Notes: generated by a model from the letters alone, not told the origin. A DNA stretch of 64,000 nt from Yokenella regensburgei ATCC 49455 (GCF_000735455.1 NZ_JMPS01000042.1:62001-126000), one strand, 5' to 3'. Positions 33,095 through 43,580 are shown, numbered from the stretch's first letter. Translations and numbers: made by a program.

Positions 33095-33598
33095 CTACAC
33101 TTCCTGCGGATCGATATAGGGCCGACGATACTGCGGCCAGACCAGCGCCACCAGCGCAGGCCACGCATCAAGGCTGAACTCACGGAAGCATTGCTGCAGG
33201 TTGAGCACATCGAGATCGGTATGCGGGACCTTTTCGCCGTTCAGGCAGCGCTTCTTAATATTGTCGTAGTATTTATACACGGCAGAGTTGAGATCGCTGC
33301 AGCGACGCTGCGCTTCAAATAACCCCGGCGTGGTGTTTATTTCCGCCATGTTCATGCGTTTGACGGTGGCGTGGAGAAAATCGATATACTCATGATTGAC
33401 GCGCCAGTACCACACCGGCGTGATCGCATTCATCAGGAGCGAGAAATGATCTTCCCCTTCGTCTTTAGTCAGCGGATTTAGTGGTTCTTCGGGAAAACCC
33501 TCCACCATTGTTTGTTTTTTATTGCTGCCCGACATCAATAAAAGAATGATGCCCGTGACCAATAAAATTGCTATCACGAAATAAATAACGTTGTTCAT
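33095..33598 (-). CDS. Single-pass membrane protein of unknown function
   Basis: 167 residues. One N-terminal membrane helix (MNNVIYFVIAILLVTGIILLL) with a short N-terminus, then a soluble, mostly helical domain with conserved-looking aromatic pairs (VWYWRVNHEYIDFLHATVKRMN) and Cys residues (RRCSDLNS, KKRCLNGE, QQCFREF). No family recognised. Divergent from the two-gene unit at 33692-34521; E. coli has yqhA and yghA in this interval instead. Confidence 0.65.
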   Translation of the reverse strand: MNNVIYFVIAILLVTGIILLLMSGSNKKQTMVEGFPEEPLNPLTKDEGEDHFSLLMNAITPVWYWRVNHEYIDFLHATVKRMNMAEINTTPGLFEAQRRCSDLNSAVYKYYDNIKKRCLNGEKVPHTDLDVLNLQQCFREFSLDAWPALVALVWPQYRRPYIDPQEV

Positions 33599-33691
33599 GG
33601 TTCACTCCATTTTTTTTGATTTTAAAATTGCCTCATGATATTGTCAACGCGCCTCCTTCCTGCACGAATTAAATCCGTAAGGACTATCTCA

Positions 33692-34096
33692 ATGATACCT
33701 GAGACGCTGACTCCGGAACGGTTCCATCTTGCTGCAACGGCAAAGGAATCCGGAGAAGCAGATAAAAATGCTAGCCAAACTCAAAATAAAAGAACGCTTG
33801 CCGGCTATGAGAACGATATTCTGGCAACGGTGGCTCACAACGGGCAGTCGCGCAATATGCTGCTGGAAGAACGCGATCGCCATATAAAAGAGCGACTGTT
33901 CCGCGTCATTAAAATTGAAGCCTTTGCCCGGGCCATGAATGATTTACAGGCGCAGGGTGTACTCGACGCTCAGGAATTAAGTCAAATTATTAGCGAAAAA
34001 ACAGAGTTTATTAATGAGGCAGGTAATAAAATTTGGCTTAATTTAATTACCCGTGAAAAAACAACGCCTATCTTTTATCACATCGCAGATGAGTAA
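33692..34096 (+). CDS. Hypothetical cytoplasmic protein
   Basis: 134 residues from the ATG at 33692 (AAGGA 8 bases upstream). Polar N-terminal third, then a helical, charged region (LLEERDRHIKERLFRVIKIEAFARAMNDLQAQGVLDAQELSQIISEKTEF). No signal peptide or membrane segment. I do not recognise it. It is followed after 5 bases by another unknown gene, so the two are one operon. Confidence 0.65.
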   Translation: MIPETLTPERFHLAATAKESGEADKNASQTQNKRTLAGYENDILATVAHNGQSRNMLLEERDRHIKERLFRVIKIEAFARAMNDLQAQGVLDAQELSQIISEKTEFINEAGNKIWLNLITREKTTPIFYHIADE

Positions 34097-34101
34097 TAAA
34101 C

Positions 34102-34521
34102 ATGAAGGATGTTGAAGATAATAACGTCTATTTGACTTTAGACGACATAAATCGCGATGAGATCCTGTTGCAGAAGAACCTGACGGCGTTGATTAATGAA
34201 AAGAACGCAGCCATTGAACGCACCGCCCAGGCGCTGGTGTCTATTCCTGCGGCACTGGTGCAGATGAAATGGCAGCACCGCCGTGAAATCTACGGCTGGC
34301 AGGTGAAAGAAGAGATCTATGGCGCGACGATCAACGAAATCATCAGCCGCAAACCAGAGCTGAAAGATAAAATCTGGGCGCAAATCGAGGCCAGCTACCA
34401 GAAGATAGTGGCACGAGAGGCCGCAACCCTGCGTCTGTCACGCAAGCTCGCCGATGGCGAACTGCGAACCGCTAACGTCAACATCGTGGCGCTTACTGAA
34501 AAGCCGAGCTCAGGTAAATAA
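34102..34521 (+). CDS. Hypothetical helical protein
   Basis: 139 residues, highly charged and predicted helical (LLQKNLTALINEKNAAIERTAQALVSIPAALVQMKWQHRREIYGWQVKEEIYG), which suggests coiled-coil pairing, perhaps with the product of the preceding gene. No domain recognised. Terminator directly after the stop. Confidence 0.65.
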   Translation: MKDVEDNNVYLTLDDINRDEILLQKNLTALINEKNAAIERTAQALVSIPAALVQMKWQHRREIYGWQVKEEIYGATINEIISRKPELKDKIWAQIEASYQKIVAREAATLRLSRKLADGELRTANVNIVALTEKPSSGK

Positions 34522-34522
34522 A

Positions 34523-34547
34523 AAAGGCTGGCACCCGGCCAGCCTTT
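34523..34547. terminator. Bidirectional terminator before exbD
   Basis: AAAGGCTGGC/GCCAGCCTTT, perfect 10-bp stem with 5-base loop, between the convergent hypothetical operon and exbBD. Confidence 0.85.
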
Positions 34548-34565
34548 CATAATGTGAGTGAGAGC

Positions 34566-34991
34566 TTACTTCGCCTTCACGGTCTCTTCACCGACCAGAC
34601 CAATCTTCAGATAGCCCGCCTGGTGAAGCGTATCCATCACCTTCATCATCGTTTCATAGTCGACGGTTTTATCCGCACGGAAGAAGATAGTGGTGTCTTT
34701 CTTACCTTCCGTCACCACGTTCAGCGCGTTAATCATGTCAGCATCCGTGACCTGATCGTTGCCGAGGAACATCGATTTATCAGCCTTCACCGACAGATAA
34801 ACCGGTTTTTCCGGACGCGGCTGCGGCTGGCTGGATGACGCCGGCAGATTCACTTTCACGTCTACGGTGGCAAGCGGAGCGGCCACCATGAAGATAATCA
34901 GCAGCACCAGCATGACGTCGATAAACGGCGTCACGTTGATTTCATGCATTTCACCGTTATCGTCCAGATTTTCATTAAGACGCATGGCCAT
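34566..34991 (-). CDS. exbD: ExbD, TonB energising complex
   Basis: 141 residues, near-identical in pattern to E. coli ExbD. One membrane helix with the essential Asp (NVTPFIDVMLVLLIIFMVAAP, Asp25 region) and a periplasmic domain (KPVYLSVKADKSMFLGNDQV, TTIFFRADKTVDYETMMKVMDTL). With ExbB and TonB it couples proton motive force to outer-membrane siderophore and B12 uptake. 6 bases downstream of exbB. Confidence 0.97.
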   Translation of the reverse strand: MAMRLNENLDDNGEMHEINVTPFIDVMLVLLIIFMVAAPLATVDVKVNLPASSSQPQPRPEKPVYLSVKADKSMFLGNDQVTDADMINALNVVTEGKKDTTIFFRADKTVDYETMMKVMDTLHQAGYLKIGLVGEETVKAK

Positions 34992-34997
34992 AACGCG

Positions 34998-35732
34998 TTA
35001 ACCTACCCGTAATTTCTGAGCCGTGCGAACCGGACGAGCAGCACCGCTGGCGTTCAAATCCAGGTCACGGCTTTGCAGCAGCAGGACCTGAGCCGCCACA
35101 TCACCGAGCGTTGCTTTATAGCTGCCGATCATGCGGGCGAAGATGTTATAGATAACCACCGCCGGGATGGCGGCAAACAGGCCGATGGCGGTTGCCAGCA
35201 GCGCTTCGGCGATACCCGGAGCCACCACCGCGAGGTTGGTGGTCTGCGTCTGGGCGATACCGATGAAGCTGTTCATGATGCCCCAGACGGTACCGAACAG
35301 ACCGACAAACGGGGAAATCGCACCGATGGTGGCGAGGTAGCCGTTGCCACGACCCATATGGCGACCGACGGCGGCGACGCGGCGCTCGAGGCGGAAACCG
35401 GTACGTTCTTTAATGCCTTCGTTATCTTCCGAACCTGCGGAGAGCTCCAGCTCGTTCTGGGCTTCGTTCAGCAACTGTGAACTCAGGCTCTGATTATGGA
35501 AGGAGGCGGCCACTTCACTCGCCTGATCGAGAGAACGGGCTTCGCTCAGCTGCTGCTGTTCGCGCTTGAGGCGGCGCTTGTGGGACAACAGTTCAATGCT
35601 TTTACTGAAGAAGATAGCCCAGGTGACGACCGAGGCCAGTAACAGACCGATCATGACGACCTTAACCACGATGTCGGCATGTTGATACATACCCCAAACG
35701 GAGAGATCCGCCTGCATCAAATTATTACCCAC
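34998..35732 (-). CDS. exbB: ExbB, TonB energising complex
   Basis: 244 residues matching E. coli ExbB: MGNNLMQADLSVWGMYQHAD, three membrane helices, GSDEDNEG-like cytoplasmic loop and GAISPFVGLFGTVWGIMNSFIGIAQ plus NLAVVAPGIAEALLATAIGL in the proton-conducting helices 2 and 3. Forms the pentameric channel around ExbD. First gene of exbBD; a Fur box lies upstream. Confidence 0.97.
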   Translation of the reverse strand: MGNNLMQADLSVWGMYQHADIVVKVVMIGLLLASVVTWAIFFSKSIELLSHKRRLKREQQQLSEARSLDQASEVAASFHNQSLSSQLLNEAQNELELSAGSEDNEGIKERTGFRLERRVAAVGRHMGRGNGYLATIGAISPFVGLFGTVWGIMNSFIGIAQTQTTNLAVVAPGIAEALLATAIGLFAAIPAVVIYNIFARMIGSYKATLGDVAAQVLLLQSRDLDLNASGAARPVRTAQKLRVG

Positions 35733-35796
35733 TCTTTATCTCCAGGATTTAAATCATCAAAACTTTGCGCTAATCATATCAAACTAACGTCGAATT

Positions 35797-35815
35797 GATA
35801 GTGGTTCTCATTAGT
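35797..35815 (-). promoter_or_regulatory. Fur box upstream of exbB
   Basis: On the minus strand ACTAATGAGAACCACTATC matches the 19-base Fur consensus GATAATGATAATCATTATC at 14 positions by my count, about 65-80 bases before exbB. Iron repression of exbBD by Fur is established in E. coli. Confidence 0.75.
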
Positions 35816-35948
35816 ATTTACATACTGACGCAAATCCCACCGCAATTCTTTGCGCTTACGCAGTAAAAAGTGCCACGCGGGATTTTTGACAAAATTTTCT
35901 GCTTTATCCACCCGCAGCAGGTACAGTGACGAACAAACATGTTAGTTT

Positions 35949-35964
35949 AGACGTCCAGACGTAT
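35949..35964 (+). promoter_or_regulatory. Tandem MetJ boxes upstream of metC
   Basis: AGACGTCC immediately followed by AGACGTAT: two adjacent 8-base met boxes (consensus AGACGTCT), 17 bases before the metC ATG. MetJ with S-adenosylmethionine represses metC. Confidence 0.9.
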
Positions 35965-35981
35965 AAAGACAGGAATTCCTC

Positions 35982-37169
35982 ATGGCTGACAAACACCTTG
36001 ATACCGCACTGGTCAACGCCGGGCGCAGTAAAAAATACACCCATGGCGCGGTAAACAGTGTGATCCAGCGCGCTTCATCACTGGTGTTTGACACGGTAGC
36101 TGCTAAAAAACAGGCGACCCGCAATCGCGCGAAAGGTGAACTGTTTTACGGTCGTCGCGGTACGCTCACCCACTTTTCATTACAGGACGCGATGTGCGAG
36201 CTGGAAGGCGGCGCCGGTTGCGCCCTCTTCCCCTGCGGAGCAGCAGCGGTTGCCAATACGATTCTGGCATTTGTCGAACAGGGTGATGAGGTGTTGATGA
36301 CCAACACAGCCTACGAGCCAAGCCAGGACTTCTGCAGCAAAATTCTGGCAAAACTCGGTGTCACCACCCGGTGGTTCGACCCGATGATTGGCGACGGTAT
36401 TGCCGCGCTGATTCAACCCAACACCAAAGTGGTGTTTCTTGAATCTCCAGGCTCCATCACCATGGAAGTGCACGACGTTCCGGCTATCGTGCAGGCGGTT
36501 CGCCGCGTCGCTCCTGAAGCCATTATCATGATCGACAATACCTGGGCCGCGGGCGTGCTGTTCAAAGCGCTGGAGTTCGACATCGATATCTCCATTCAGG
36601 CGGCGACCAAGTACCTGATTGGTCACTCCGATGGCATGATTGGCACCGCCGTGGCCAACGCCCGCTGTTGGGATCAACTGCGCGAAAATGCCTATCTGAT
36701 GGGACAAATGGTGGACGCCGATACCGCCTACATGACCAGCCGCGGGCTGCGCACCCTGGGCGTCCGCCTTCGTCAGCATCATGAAAGCAGCGTCAAAATT
36801 GCCGAATGGCTCTCCACTCATCCCCAGGTGGAGCGGGTCAATCATCCTGCCCTTGCAGGCAGTAAAGGACATGAATTCTGGAAACGCGATTTCACCGGTA
36901 GCAGCGGCTTGTTCTCGTTCGTTCTCAAAAAGCAGCTGACTGACGAGGAGCTGTCCGCCTATCTAGACCACTTCGAACTTTTTAGCATGGCCTACTCCTG
37001 GGGCGGCTATGAGTCACTGATTCTGGCCAATCAGCCCGCGCATATCGCCGAGATCCGCCCCGATGGTGAGGTAGATTTCAGCGGCACCCTGATCCGACTT
37101 CACATCGGTTTAGAGAACGTTGACGATCTTTTGGCCGATTTAGCGGCAGGGTTTGCCCGCATCGTGTAA
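35982..37169 (+). CDS. metC: Cystathionine beta-lyase
   Basis: 395 residues, the E. coli length. PLP lysine Lys210 in [39 protein letters not shown] near the N-terminus, [10 protein letters not shown] around 185-194. It converts cystathionine to homocysteine, pyruvate and ammonia in methionine synthesis. Divergent from exbB, preceded by two MetJ boxes. This backbone enzyme shares its reaction type with the MalY-like protein at 29.2-30.4 kb. Confidence 0.98.
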   Translation: MADKHLDTALVNAGRSKKYTHGAVNSVIQRASSLVFDTVAAKKQATRNRAKGELFYGRRGTLTHFSLQDAMCELEGGAGCALFPCGAAAVANTILAFVEQGDEVLMTNTAYEPSQDFCSKILAKLGVTTRWFDPMIGDGIAALIQPNTKVVFLESPGSITMEVHDVPAIVQAVRRVAPEAIIMIDNTWAAGVLFKALEFDIDISIQAATKYLIGHSDGMIGTAVANARCWDQLRENAYLMGQMVDADTAYMTSRGLRTLGVRLRQHHESSVKIAEWLSTHPQVERVNHPALAGSKGHEFWKRDFTGSSGLFSFVLKKQLTDEELSAYLDHFELFSMAYSWGGYESLILANQPAHIAEIRPDGEVDFSGTLIRLHIGLENVDDLLADLAAGFARIV

Positions 37170-37313
37170 AGTTTCGCTAAGGTTCCGCCTGGTCTGGACA
37201 GATTTACAGACACTACTGTACGAAAATTCTGTCGGCGGTGCGCCCGGGATCAAGGTGTTCCGGGCATTTCAGGAGTACAATATTCCGAAAAGCGTAGTTC
37301 CTTAGGAAAACCC

Positions 37314-37973
37314 ATGGTAGTCATTCAAGAGATTGTCGCCGCTCTCTGGCAGCACGACTTTGCTGCATTAGCGAATCCTCACGTCGTTGGTATTGTTTAT
37401 CTGGTTATGTTTGCGACGCTGTTCCTTGAGAACGGCCTGCTTCCGGCTTCCTTTCTGCCGGGCGACAGCCTGCTGCTGCTGGCGGGGGCTCTGATTGCCA
37501 AAGGGGTGATGGGTTTTGTCCCGACGCTGATTATTCTGACGACCGCCGCCAGCCTCGGCTGCTGGCTGAGCTATATCCAGGGCCGCTGGCTCGGGAACAC
37601 CAAAACCGTTAAAGGCTGGCTGGCGCAGCTGCCGACGAAATACCATCAACGCGCCACCTGCATGTTCGACCGCCACGGTCTGCTGGCCCTGCTGGTCGGT
37701 CGCTTTCTGGCATTTGTTCGCACCCTACTGCCTACCATGGCCGGGATTTCAGGACTGTCGAATCGCCGCTTCCAGTTCTTTAACTGGCTGAGCGCCCTGC
37801 TGTGGGTCGGTGTGGTCACCAGCCTCGGCTACGCGCTCAGTATGATCCCCTTCGTCAAACGCCATGAAGATCAGGTGATGACCTTCCTGATGATCCTGCC
37901 GCTGTTCCTGCTGGTTGCCGGGCTGTTTGGCGCCATCGCGGTGGTGCTCAAGAAAAAGTACAGCAACGCCTGA
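37314..37973 (+). CDS. yghB: DedA-family membrane protein YghB
   Basis: 219 residues, DedA/VTT-domain membrane protein matching E. coli Ygh[21 protein letters not shown] (E..PG/D motif) and [18 protein letters not shown] (GRF.P.vRt..p..AG motif). DedA proteins maintain envelope homeostasis and flip undecaprenyl phosphate and phosphatidylethanolamine; YghB acts redundantly with YqjA. Convergent with yqhC. Confidence 0.96.
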   Translation: MVVIQEIVAALWQHDFAALANPHVVGIVYLVMFATLFLENGLLPASFLPGDSLLLLAGALIAKGVMGFVPTLIILTTAASLGCWLSYIQGRWLGNTKTVKGWLAQLPTKYHQRATCMFDRHGLLALLVGRFLAFVRTLLPTMAGISGLSNRRFQFFNWLSALLWVGVVTSLGYALSMIPFVKRHEDQVMTFLMILPLFLLVAGLFGAIAVVLKKKYSNA

Positions 37974-37981
37974 GTTCAGCT

Positions 37982-38002
37982 CCCTCTCCCGTCGGGAGAG
38001 GG
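37982..38002. terminator. Stem-loop between yghB and yqhC
   Basis: CCCTCTCCC-GTC-GGGAGAGGG, perfect 9-bp stem between convergent genes, without T-run. This palindrome core is common in intergenic repeats of these bacteria. Confidence 0.6.
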
Positions 38003-38902
38003 CTACAGCCCCTGCATCATCCGAATGCGGGCCGCATCTTCCCCCGGTGTAATGCCAAAGTAACGCTTAAACTCGCGGCTAAACTGCGAAGCACTTTCAT
38101 AGCCCACGCGCATCGCCGCCGCGCTGGCTTTCATTCCGTCGTGCACCATCATCATCCTGGCCTTATGCAGGCGGTAGGTTTTCAGGTACTGCAACGGTGA
38201 AGTACTGGTCACTGACTTGAAGTTATGATGAAACGCCGAGACACTCATGTTGGCCTCTGCCGCCAGTTGATCGACGCTCAGGTTTTCCGTGTACTGACTT
38301 TCAATGCGTTTTAGCACCCGGCTAATCAGGCTGAAATGAGTCTGCCGGCTCACGAGCGCCAGCAGCGCACCGCCACACGGCCCGGTGAGCACGTGGTAGA
38401 GAATTTCGCGGATTATCTGCTTACCGAGAATACGGGCATCCAGCGGGCGGTCCATCACGTCAAGCAAACGCTCGGCGGCGCAGAGAATATCCTCATTCAA
38501 CACGGCGGAATTAATGCCGCTTGCCGCCACCGCAGGGCGAAAATGCTCATCCTCGCCAATATCCATCAGCAGCTCCTGTAACTGCAGGATATCGACATTC
38601 AGGCGTAGCCCGGCCAGCGGGACTTCCGGCGTGGCAAAGGTTTCACATTCGAACGGCAGCGGTACGGTCAGCAGCAGATATTCGTTGGTGTCGTAGCGAA
38701 AAGAACGCTCGTTGATGTAACCGACTTTGTGGCCAGAAAAGAGAAACACGATGCCCGGTTGGTACATCACCGGCGTGCGGGTACCCGGCTGAGTGCCGTA
38801 CAACAGGCGCACGTCAGGCAGCAGCTCGCTCAGGCGCTGTTGATTGTTTATCAGTGACTTAATCTGTTCTGTTAGCTGCAGACAGATGGCTTCACGATTC
38901 AT
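38003..38902 (-). CDS. yqhC: AraC-family activator YqhC
   Basis: 299 residues following E. coli YqhC ([25 protein letters not shown] in the N-terminal sensor domain; two HTH motifs at about 205-290: [24 protein letters not shown] and [25 protein letters not shown]). It activates yqhD-dkgA in response to aldehydes such as methylglyoxal, glyoxal and furfural. Divergent from yqhD. Confidence 0.96.
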   Translation of the reverse strand: MNREAICLQLTEQIKSLINNQQRLSELLPDVRLLYGTQPGTRTPVMYQPGIVFLFSGHKVGYINERSFRYDTNEYLLLTVPLPFECETFATPEVPLAGLRLNVDILQLQELLMDIGEDEHFRPAVAASGINSAVLNEDILCAAERLLDVMDRPLDARILGKQIIREILYHVLTGPCGGALLALVSRQTHFSLISRVLKRIESQYTENLSVDQLAAEANMSVSAFHHNFKSVTSTSPLQYLKTYRLHKARMMMVHDGMKASAAAMRVGYESASQFSREFKRYFGITPGEDAARIRMMQGL

Positions 38903-39097
38903 GAAAGGGTTCTCCGCTCGCGGTTTTCGACAATCTTATTGTGCGCAGAATAGTGCTATTTCTCCAGCTCGTTGTAGAAATGGGCAAGACAACGGCAGGA
39001 ATGTGCATTGAGAGCTCCGGGCCAGAAGACCACAATGTGCCACATCAGGCAGGCCACCCGCCGCCATTTTTATTCACCCTCCATAAGGGCACGAGCA

Positions 39098-40261
39098 ATG
39101 AACAATTTTAATCTCCACACCCCAACCCGTATTCTGTTTGGTAAAGGCGCCATCGCCCTACTGCGCGACCAGATCCCGGCTGATGCTCGCGTGATGGTCA
39201 CCTACGGCGGCGGCAGCGTGAAAAAAACCGGCGTTCTTGATCAGGTATTGAATACCCTGAAAGGCCTGAACGTGGTCGAGTTTGGCGGTATCGAACCGAA
39301 TCCATCGTACGAAACGCTGATGAACGCGGTGGCGCTTGCCCGTCGTGAAAACATCACCTTCCTGCTCGCCGTCGGCGGCGGCTCCGTGCTGGATGGCACC
39401 AAATTTATCGCTGCAGCCGCACACTATGCAGAAAACATCGACCCGTGGCATATCCTGGAGACCGGCGGTCGCGACATCAAAAGCGCCATTCCGATGGGCT
39501 CGGTGCTGACCCTGCCTGCTACCGGTTCTGAATCCAATAAAGGTGCGGTTATCTCGCGTAAAACCACCGGCGATAAGCAGGCGTTTATGAATGACCACGT
39601 CCAGCCGGTGTTCGCCATTCTTGACCCGGTGTACACCTACACTCTGCCGCCGCGCCAGGTAGCCAACGGCGTGGTTGATGCATTTGTTCACACCGTTGAG
39701 CAGTATGTTACCTGGCCGGTTAACGGCAAAATTCAGGATCGTTTTGCCGAGGGTATTCTGCTGACCCTGGTGGAAGAAGGCCCGAAAGCGCTGGCCGAAC
39801 CGGAGAACTACGACGTGCGTGCTAACGTGATGTGGGCTGCTACTCAGGCGCTGAACGGCCTGATCGGCGCGGGTGTTCCTCAGGACTGGGCAACGCACAT
39901 GCTGGGCCATGAACTGACCGCCATGCATGGCCTGGATCATGCCCAGACCCTGGCTATCGTCCTGCCGGCGCTGTGGAATGAAAAACGCGATACCAAACGC
40001 GCCAAACTGCTGCAGTACGGCGAACGTGTCTGGAACATTACTGAAGGCTCCGACGATGCGCGTATCGACGCCGCCATCGCCGCGACTCGCCACTTCTTCG
40101 AACAGATGGGTGTACCGACTCGCCTTTCTGACTATGGCCTCGATGGCAGCAGCATCCCGGCTCTGGTGGCGAAACTGGAAGCTCACGGAATGACTCAACT
40201 CGGTGAAAAACAAGACATTACCCTCGATGTCAGCCGCCGCATCTATGAGGCAGCTCGTTAA
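39098..40261 (+). CDS. yqhD: NADPH-dependent aldehyde/alcohol reductase YqhD
   Basis: 387 residues from the ATG at 39098 (MNNFNLHTPTRILFGKGAIA), the E. coli start; upstream codons are open by chance. Iron-type ADH fold: GGGSVLDGTKFIAAAA, LPATGSESNKGAVIS, and zinc ligands Asp/His in NGVVDAFVHTVEQY, HMLGHELTAMHGLDHAQ. Reduces many short aldehydes, including those from lipid peroxidation. First gene of a YqhC-controlled unit with dkgA. Confidence 0.97.
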   Translation: MNNFNLHTPTRILFGKGAIALLRDQIPADARVMVTYGGGSVKKTGVLDQVLNTLKGLNVVEFGGIEPNPSYETLMNAVALARRENITFLLAVGGGSVLDGTKFIAAAAHYAENIDPWHILETGGRDIKSAIPMGSVLTLPATGSESNKGAVISRKTTGDKQAFMNDHVQPVFAILDPVYTYTLPPRQVANGVVDAFVHTVEQYVTWPVNGKIQDRFAEGILLTLVEEGPKALAEPENYDVRANVMWAATQALNGLIGAGVPQDWATHMLGHELTAMHGLDHAQTLAIVLPALWNEKRDTKRAKLLQYGERVWNITEGSDDARIDAAIAATRHFFEQMGVPTRLSDYGLDGSSIPALVAKLEAHGMTQLGEKQDITLDVSRRIYEAAR

Positions 40262-40364
40262 GGATTTGCGGTTTTCCCCTTTCGTTTTGGCATATTTCGA
40301 CCAGGCTTAATACTGGAGTCTCGTCGGGTTTCGACCCGGCGAGCTTAAAAATATGGAGGAACGC

Positions 40365-41192
40365 ATGACACATCCAACCTTAATCAAGCTGCATGACGGC
40401 AACGTAATGCCGCAACTGGGTCTCGGCGTGTGGAAGGCAGGTAACGAGGAGGTCGTGACTGCGATCCACAAAGCGCTGGAGGTGGGTTACCGCTCAATTG
40501 ATACTGCAGCGGCGTACAAGAACGAAAGCGGCGTCGGTAAAGCGTTAAAGAGCGCCGGGATCCCTCGTGATGAACTGTTCATCACCACCAAGCTCTGGAA
40601 TGACGATCAGAAGCGTCCTCGCGAAGCCCTGGAAGAGAGCCTCGAAAAGCTCCAGCTCGACTATATCGATTTATACCTGATGCACTGGCCTGTTCCCGCG
40701 ATTGACCACTATGTCGATGCCTGGAAGGGAATGATTGAGCTGCAAAAAGCCGGGCTGATTAAAAGCATTGGGGTATGTAACTTCCAGATCCCTCATCTGC
40801 AGCGTCTGATCGATGAAACAGGTGTTGCCCCGGTGATTAATCAGGTTGAGCTGCACCCGCTGATGCAACAGCGCCCCCTCCATGCCTGGAACGCCACGCA
40901 CAAAATTCAGACCGAATCCTGGAGCCCGCTGGCACAGGGTGGCGCAGGGGTGTTCGATCAGAAAATCATTCGTGAACTGGCGGATAAGCACGGCAAGACC
41001 CCGGCTCAGGTGGTGCTTCGCTGGCATCTCGACAGTGGATTAGTGGTGATCCCGAAATCGGTAACCCCCGCAAGAATTGCCGAGAACTTTGATGTCTGGG
41101 ATTTCCGTCTGGATAAAGACGACGTCAGTGAGATAGCGAAACTGGATCAGGGCAAACGCTTAGGCCCCGATCCGGATCAGTTTAGCGGGTAG
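40365..41192 (+). CDS. dkgA: 2,5-diketo-D-gluconate reductase A / methylglyoxal reductase
   Basis: 275 residues from the ATG at 40365, which has GGAGG 5-6 bases upstream; the in-frame ATG at 40353 lies in that ribosome site. Aldo-keto reductase with Asp-Tyr-Lys-His: SIDTAAAYKNE, FITTKLWND, DLYLMHWPVP; NADPH site VVIPKSVTPARIAENFDVWDF. Co-regulated with yqhD by YqhC. Confidence 0.96.
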   Translation: MTHPTLIKLHDGNVMPQLGLGVWKAGNEEVVTAIHKALEVGYRSIDTAAAYKNESGVGKALKSAGIPRDELFITTKLWNDDQKRPREALEESLEKLQLDYIDLYLMHWPVPAIDHYVDAWKGMIELQKAGLIKSIGVCNFQIPHLQRLIDETGVAPVINQVELHPLMQQRPLHAWNATHKIQTESWSPLAQGGAGVFDQKIIRELADKHGKTPAQVVLRWHLDSGLVVIPKSVTPARIAENFDVWDFRLDKDDVSEIAKLDQGKRLGPDPDQFSG

Positions 41193-41197
41193 TTCAC

Positions 41198-41239
41198 CCC
41201 TCACCCTGGCCCTCCCACAGAGAGAGGGCCGGATGAGGG
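41198..41239. repeat. Intergenic palindromic repeat (REP-like)
   Basis: An imperfect palindrome, CCCTCACCCTGGCCCTC facing GAGAGGGCCGGATGAGGG, lies between convergent dkgA and ygiQ. This 'CCCTCACCCTGGCCCTCTCCC' unit is a familiar dispersed element of Enterobacter and Klebsiella genomes. Confidence 0.65.
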
Positions 41240-41246
41240 CACAGCG

Positions 41247-43421
41247 TTAGCCAGTCTTACGCTTCACGCTTTTTTTCGCAGTAGCCCCACCGTTCGAACG
41301 CTGGTGCACAATTGGCGTGTGCTTGGTCAGTGCCGGACGGGTATTGCGGTTCTGGCGGCGTGCTTCGCGCATCTCTTCGATGGTTGGAGCCGGAACCAGA
41401 CAGTCGCGGCGTGAGCCAATCAGATGCTTTTTACCCATCGCTTCCAGCGCCTGACGAATCAGCGGCCAGTTGGCCGGATCGTGGTAACGCAGCAGCGCTT
41501 TGTGCAGACGGCGCTGTTTATCCCCTTTCGGCACCACCACTTCTTCACTCTTATAACCAATCTTACTCAGCGGGTTTTTGCCGGTGTAATACATGGTTGT
41601 CGAGTTCGCCAGCGGTGACGGATAGAAGTTCTGTACCTGATCCAGACGGAAGCGACGCTGCTTCAGCCACAGCGCCAGGTTTACCATGTCTTCATCACGG
41701 GTGCCCGGGTGTGCCGAGATAAAGTACGGGATCAGATACTGCTCTTTACCCGCCTGCTTAGAGAAGGTGTCGAACAGTTCTTTGAAACGATCGTAGCTGC
41801 CCATCCCCGGCTTCATCATTTTCGACAGCGGGCCTTCCTCGGTATGCTCCGGAGCAATCTTCAGATAGCCACCCACGTGATGCGTCGCCAGCTCCTTGAT
41901 GTAGCGAGGATCTTCTACCGCGATGTCATAACGCACACCGGATGCAATCAGGATCTTCTTGACGCCTTTCAGGTCACGCGCACGACGATAAAGGTTGATT
42001 GTCGGCTCATGGTTAGTGTCCATGTGCTGGCAAATATCCGGATAGACGCAGGACAGGCGGCGGCAGGTTTGCTCTGCGCGCGGCGACTTACAGCGCAGCA
42101 TATACATGTTGGCCGTCGGGCCACCGAGATCGGAAATAATACCGGTAAAACCCGGCACAGTGTCACGGATCGCTTCGATCTCGTTGATGATCGAGTCTTC
42201 AGAACGGCTCTGAATGATGCGACCTTCGTGTTCCGTAATCGAGCAGAATGAGCAACCGCCGAAGCAGCCACGCATGATGTTGATTGAGAAACGGATCATC
42301 TCATACGCCGGAATACGGCTCTTACCGTACGCCGGGTGCGGTACACGCTTGTACGGCAGAGCAAACACGCTGTCCATCTCTTCGGTAGAAAGCGGGATAG
42401 CCGGCGGGTTGATCCAGATATAGCGCTCGCCGTGCTTTTGCATCAGGGCACGCGCACAGCCCGGGTTGGTTTCGTGGTGCAGAATTCGTGAGGCATGCGC
42501 ATAGAGCACCTTGTCGCTTTTCACCTTCTCAAAGGACGGCAGCAGCACATAGGTTTTCTCCCACGGTTTTGGACGCGGCGGCTGCACGACAATGGCTTTT
42601 GCTTCCTGCTTTTTCGGCTCAACCGGCTTGTTATCCGCACACGGCAGATCTTCACCGTATGGATGCGGGATCGGGTCAATTTTGCCCGGCATATCGATGA
42701 TGCGGGAATCCACCCCGCTCCAGCCCGGGAGCGCCTCTTTCACCATAATCGCGGTGTTGCGCACATCGCGGATTTCACCGACCTTCTCGCCCTGCGACAG
42801 GCGGTGAGCCACCTCTACCAGCGGACGTTCGCCGTTGCCGAAAATCAGCATATCGGCTTTAGAATCTACCAGTACCGAACGACGCACGGTATCTGACCAA
42901 TAGTCGTAATGAGCGGTACGGCGCAGGCTTGCCTCGATGCCGCCGAGGATCACCGGCACATCTTTCCATGCTTCTTTACAGCGCTGGGTATAAACCAGAG
43001 TCGCACGGTCAGGACGTTTCCCGGCCACGTTGTCCGGCGTATAGGCATCGTCATGACGCAGCTTACGGTCGGCAGTGTAGCGGTTAATCATCGAGTCCAT
43101 GTTGCCAGCGGTCACGCCGAAAAACAGGTTCGGTTTGCCAAGACGCATGAAGTCTTCTTTGCTGTTCCAGTCCGGCTGGGCAATTATCCCTACGCGGAAG
43201 CCCTGAGCCTCCAGCATACGGCCACAGATTGCCATCCCGAAGCTTGGGTGATCGACATAGGCGTCGCCGGTGACGAGGATGATGTCGCAGCTGTCCCAGC
43301 CGAGTAAATCCATCTCTTCACGTGACATCGGCAGGAACGGGGCTGGGCCAAAGCAGGCCGCCCAGTACTGGGGCCACGAGAAAAGGTCGCGATCCGGTTG
43401 GATCAGGGAAATTGCGCTCAT
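41247..43421 (-). CDS. ygiQ: YgiQ-family radical SAM protein
   Basis: 724 residues (E. coli 739). Radical SAM cluster in [21 protein letters not shown] (C-x3-C-x2-C) around residue 380; YgiQ N-terminal domain ([33 protein letters not shown]) and the C-terminal [15 protein letters not shown] followed by a basic tail. Reaction unknown; the family is widely conserved. In many strains it is intact, in K-12 it is split into two frames; here it is uninterrupted. Confidence 0.95.
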   Translation of the reverse strand: MSAISLIQPDRDLFSWPQYWAACFGPAPFLPMSREEMDLLGWDSCDIILVTGDAYVDHPSFGMAICGRMLEAQGFRVGIIAQPDWNSKEDFMRLGKPNLFFGVTAGNMDSMINRYTADRKLRHDDAYTPDNVAGKRPDRATLVYTQRCKEAWKDVPVILGGIEASLRRTAHYDYWSDTVRRSVLVDSKADMLIFGNGERPLVEVAHRLSQGEKVGEIRDVRNTAIMVKEALPGWSGVDSRIIDMPGKIDPIPHPYGEDLPCADNKPVEPKKQEAKAIVVQPPRPKPWEKTYVLLPSFEKVKSDKVLYAHASRILHHETNPGCARALMQKHGERYIWINPPAIPLSTEEMDSVFALPYKRVPHPAYGKSRIPAYEMIRFSINIMRGCFGGCSFCSITEHEGRIIQSRSEDSIINEIEAIRDTVPGFTGIISDLGGPTANMYMLRCKSPRAEQTCRRLSCVYPDICQHMDTNHEPTINLYRRARDLKGVKKILIASGVRYDIAVEDPRYIKELATHHVGGYLKIAPEHTEEGPLSKMMKPGMGSYDRFKELFDTFSKQAGKEQYLIPYFISAHPGTRDEDMVNLALWLKQRRFRLDQVQNFYPSPLANSTTMYYTGKNPLSKIGYKSEEVVVPKGDKQRRLHKALLRYHDPANWPLIRQALEAMGKKHLIGSRRDCLVPAPTIEEMREARRQNRNTRPALTKHTPIVHQRSNGGATAKKSVKRKTG

Positions 43422-43517
43422 AATGCTTCCGGGGATTGGTTAAAAAGACTTCAAAAGGCGGGGATTATACGCTGGAACGAGTGGGGAAAGAAGGGGGATT
43501 TGGCGTTATTGGCGGTT

Positions 43518-43557
43518 AAAAAAGCACCAGCTTCCGGGCGACGGCTGGTGCTTTTTT
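43518..43557. terminator. Bidirectional terminator
   Basis: AAAAAAGCACCAGC ... GCTGGTGCTTTTTT with an 11-12-base loop, downstream of the first secreted paralogue (minus) and upstream of ygiQ. Confidence 0.9.
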
Positions 43558-43580
43558 GCCACTAGTCTCGGGCTCAAGGC

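Noticed and set aside
32639-33322. Long open frame on the plus strand opposite the LacI repressor gene
   Set aside because: Mirror of a high-GC coding frame; the minus strand encodes a clear LacI protein. The same holds for long antisense frames over gss, ftsP, plsC, parC, ygiQ and yqhD.
41198-41239. Possible CRISPR-like repeat
   Set aside because: Single palindrome between convergent genes with no second copy or spacer; fits a dispersed REP-like element.
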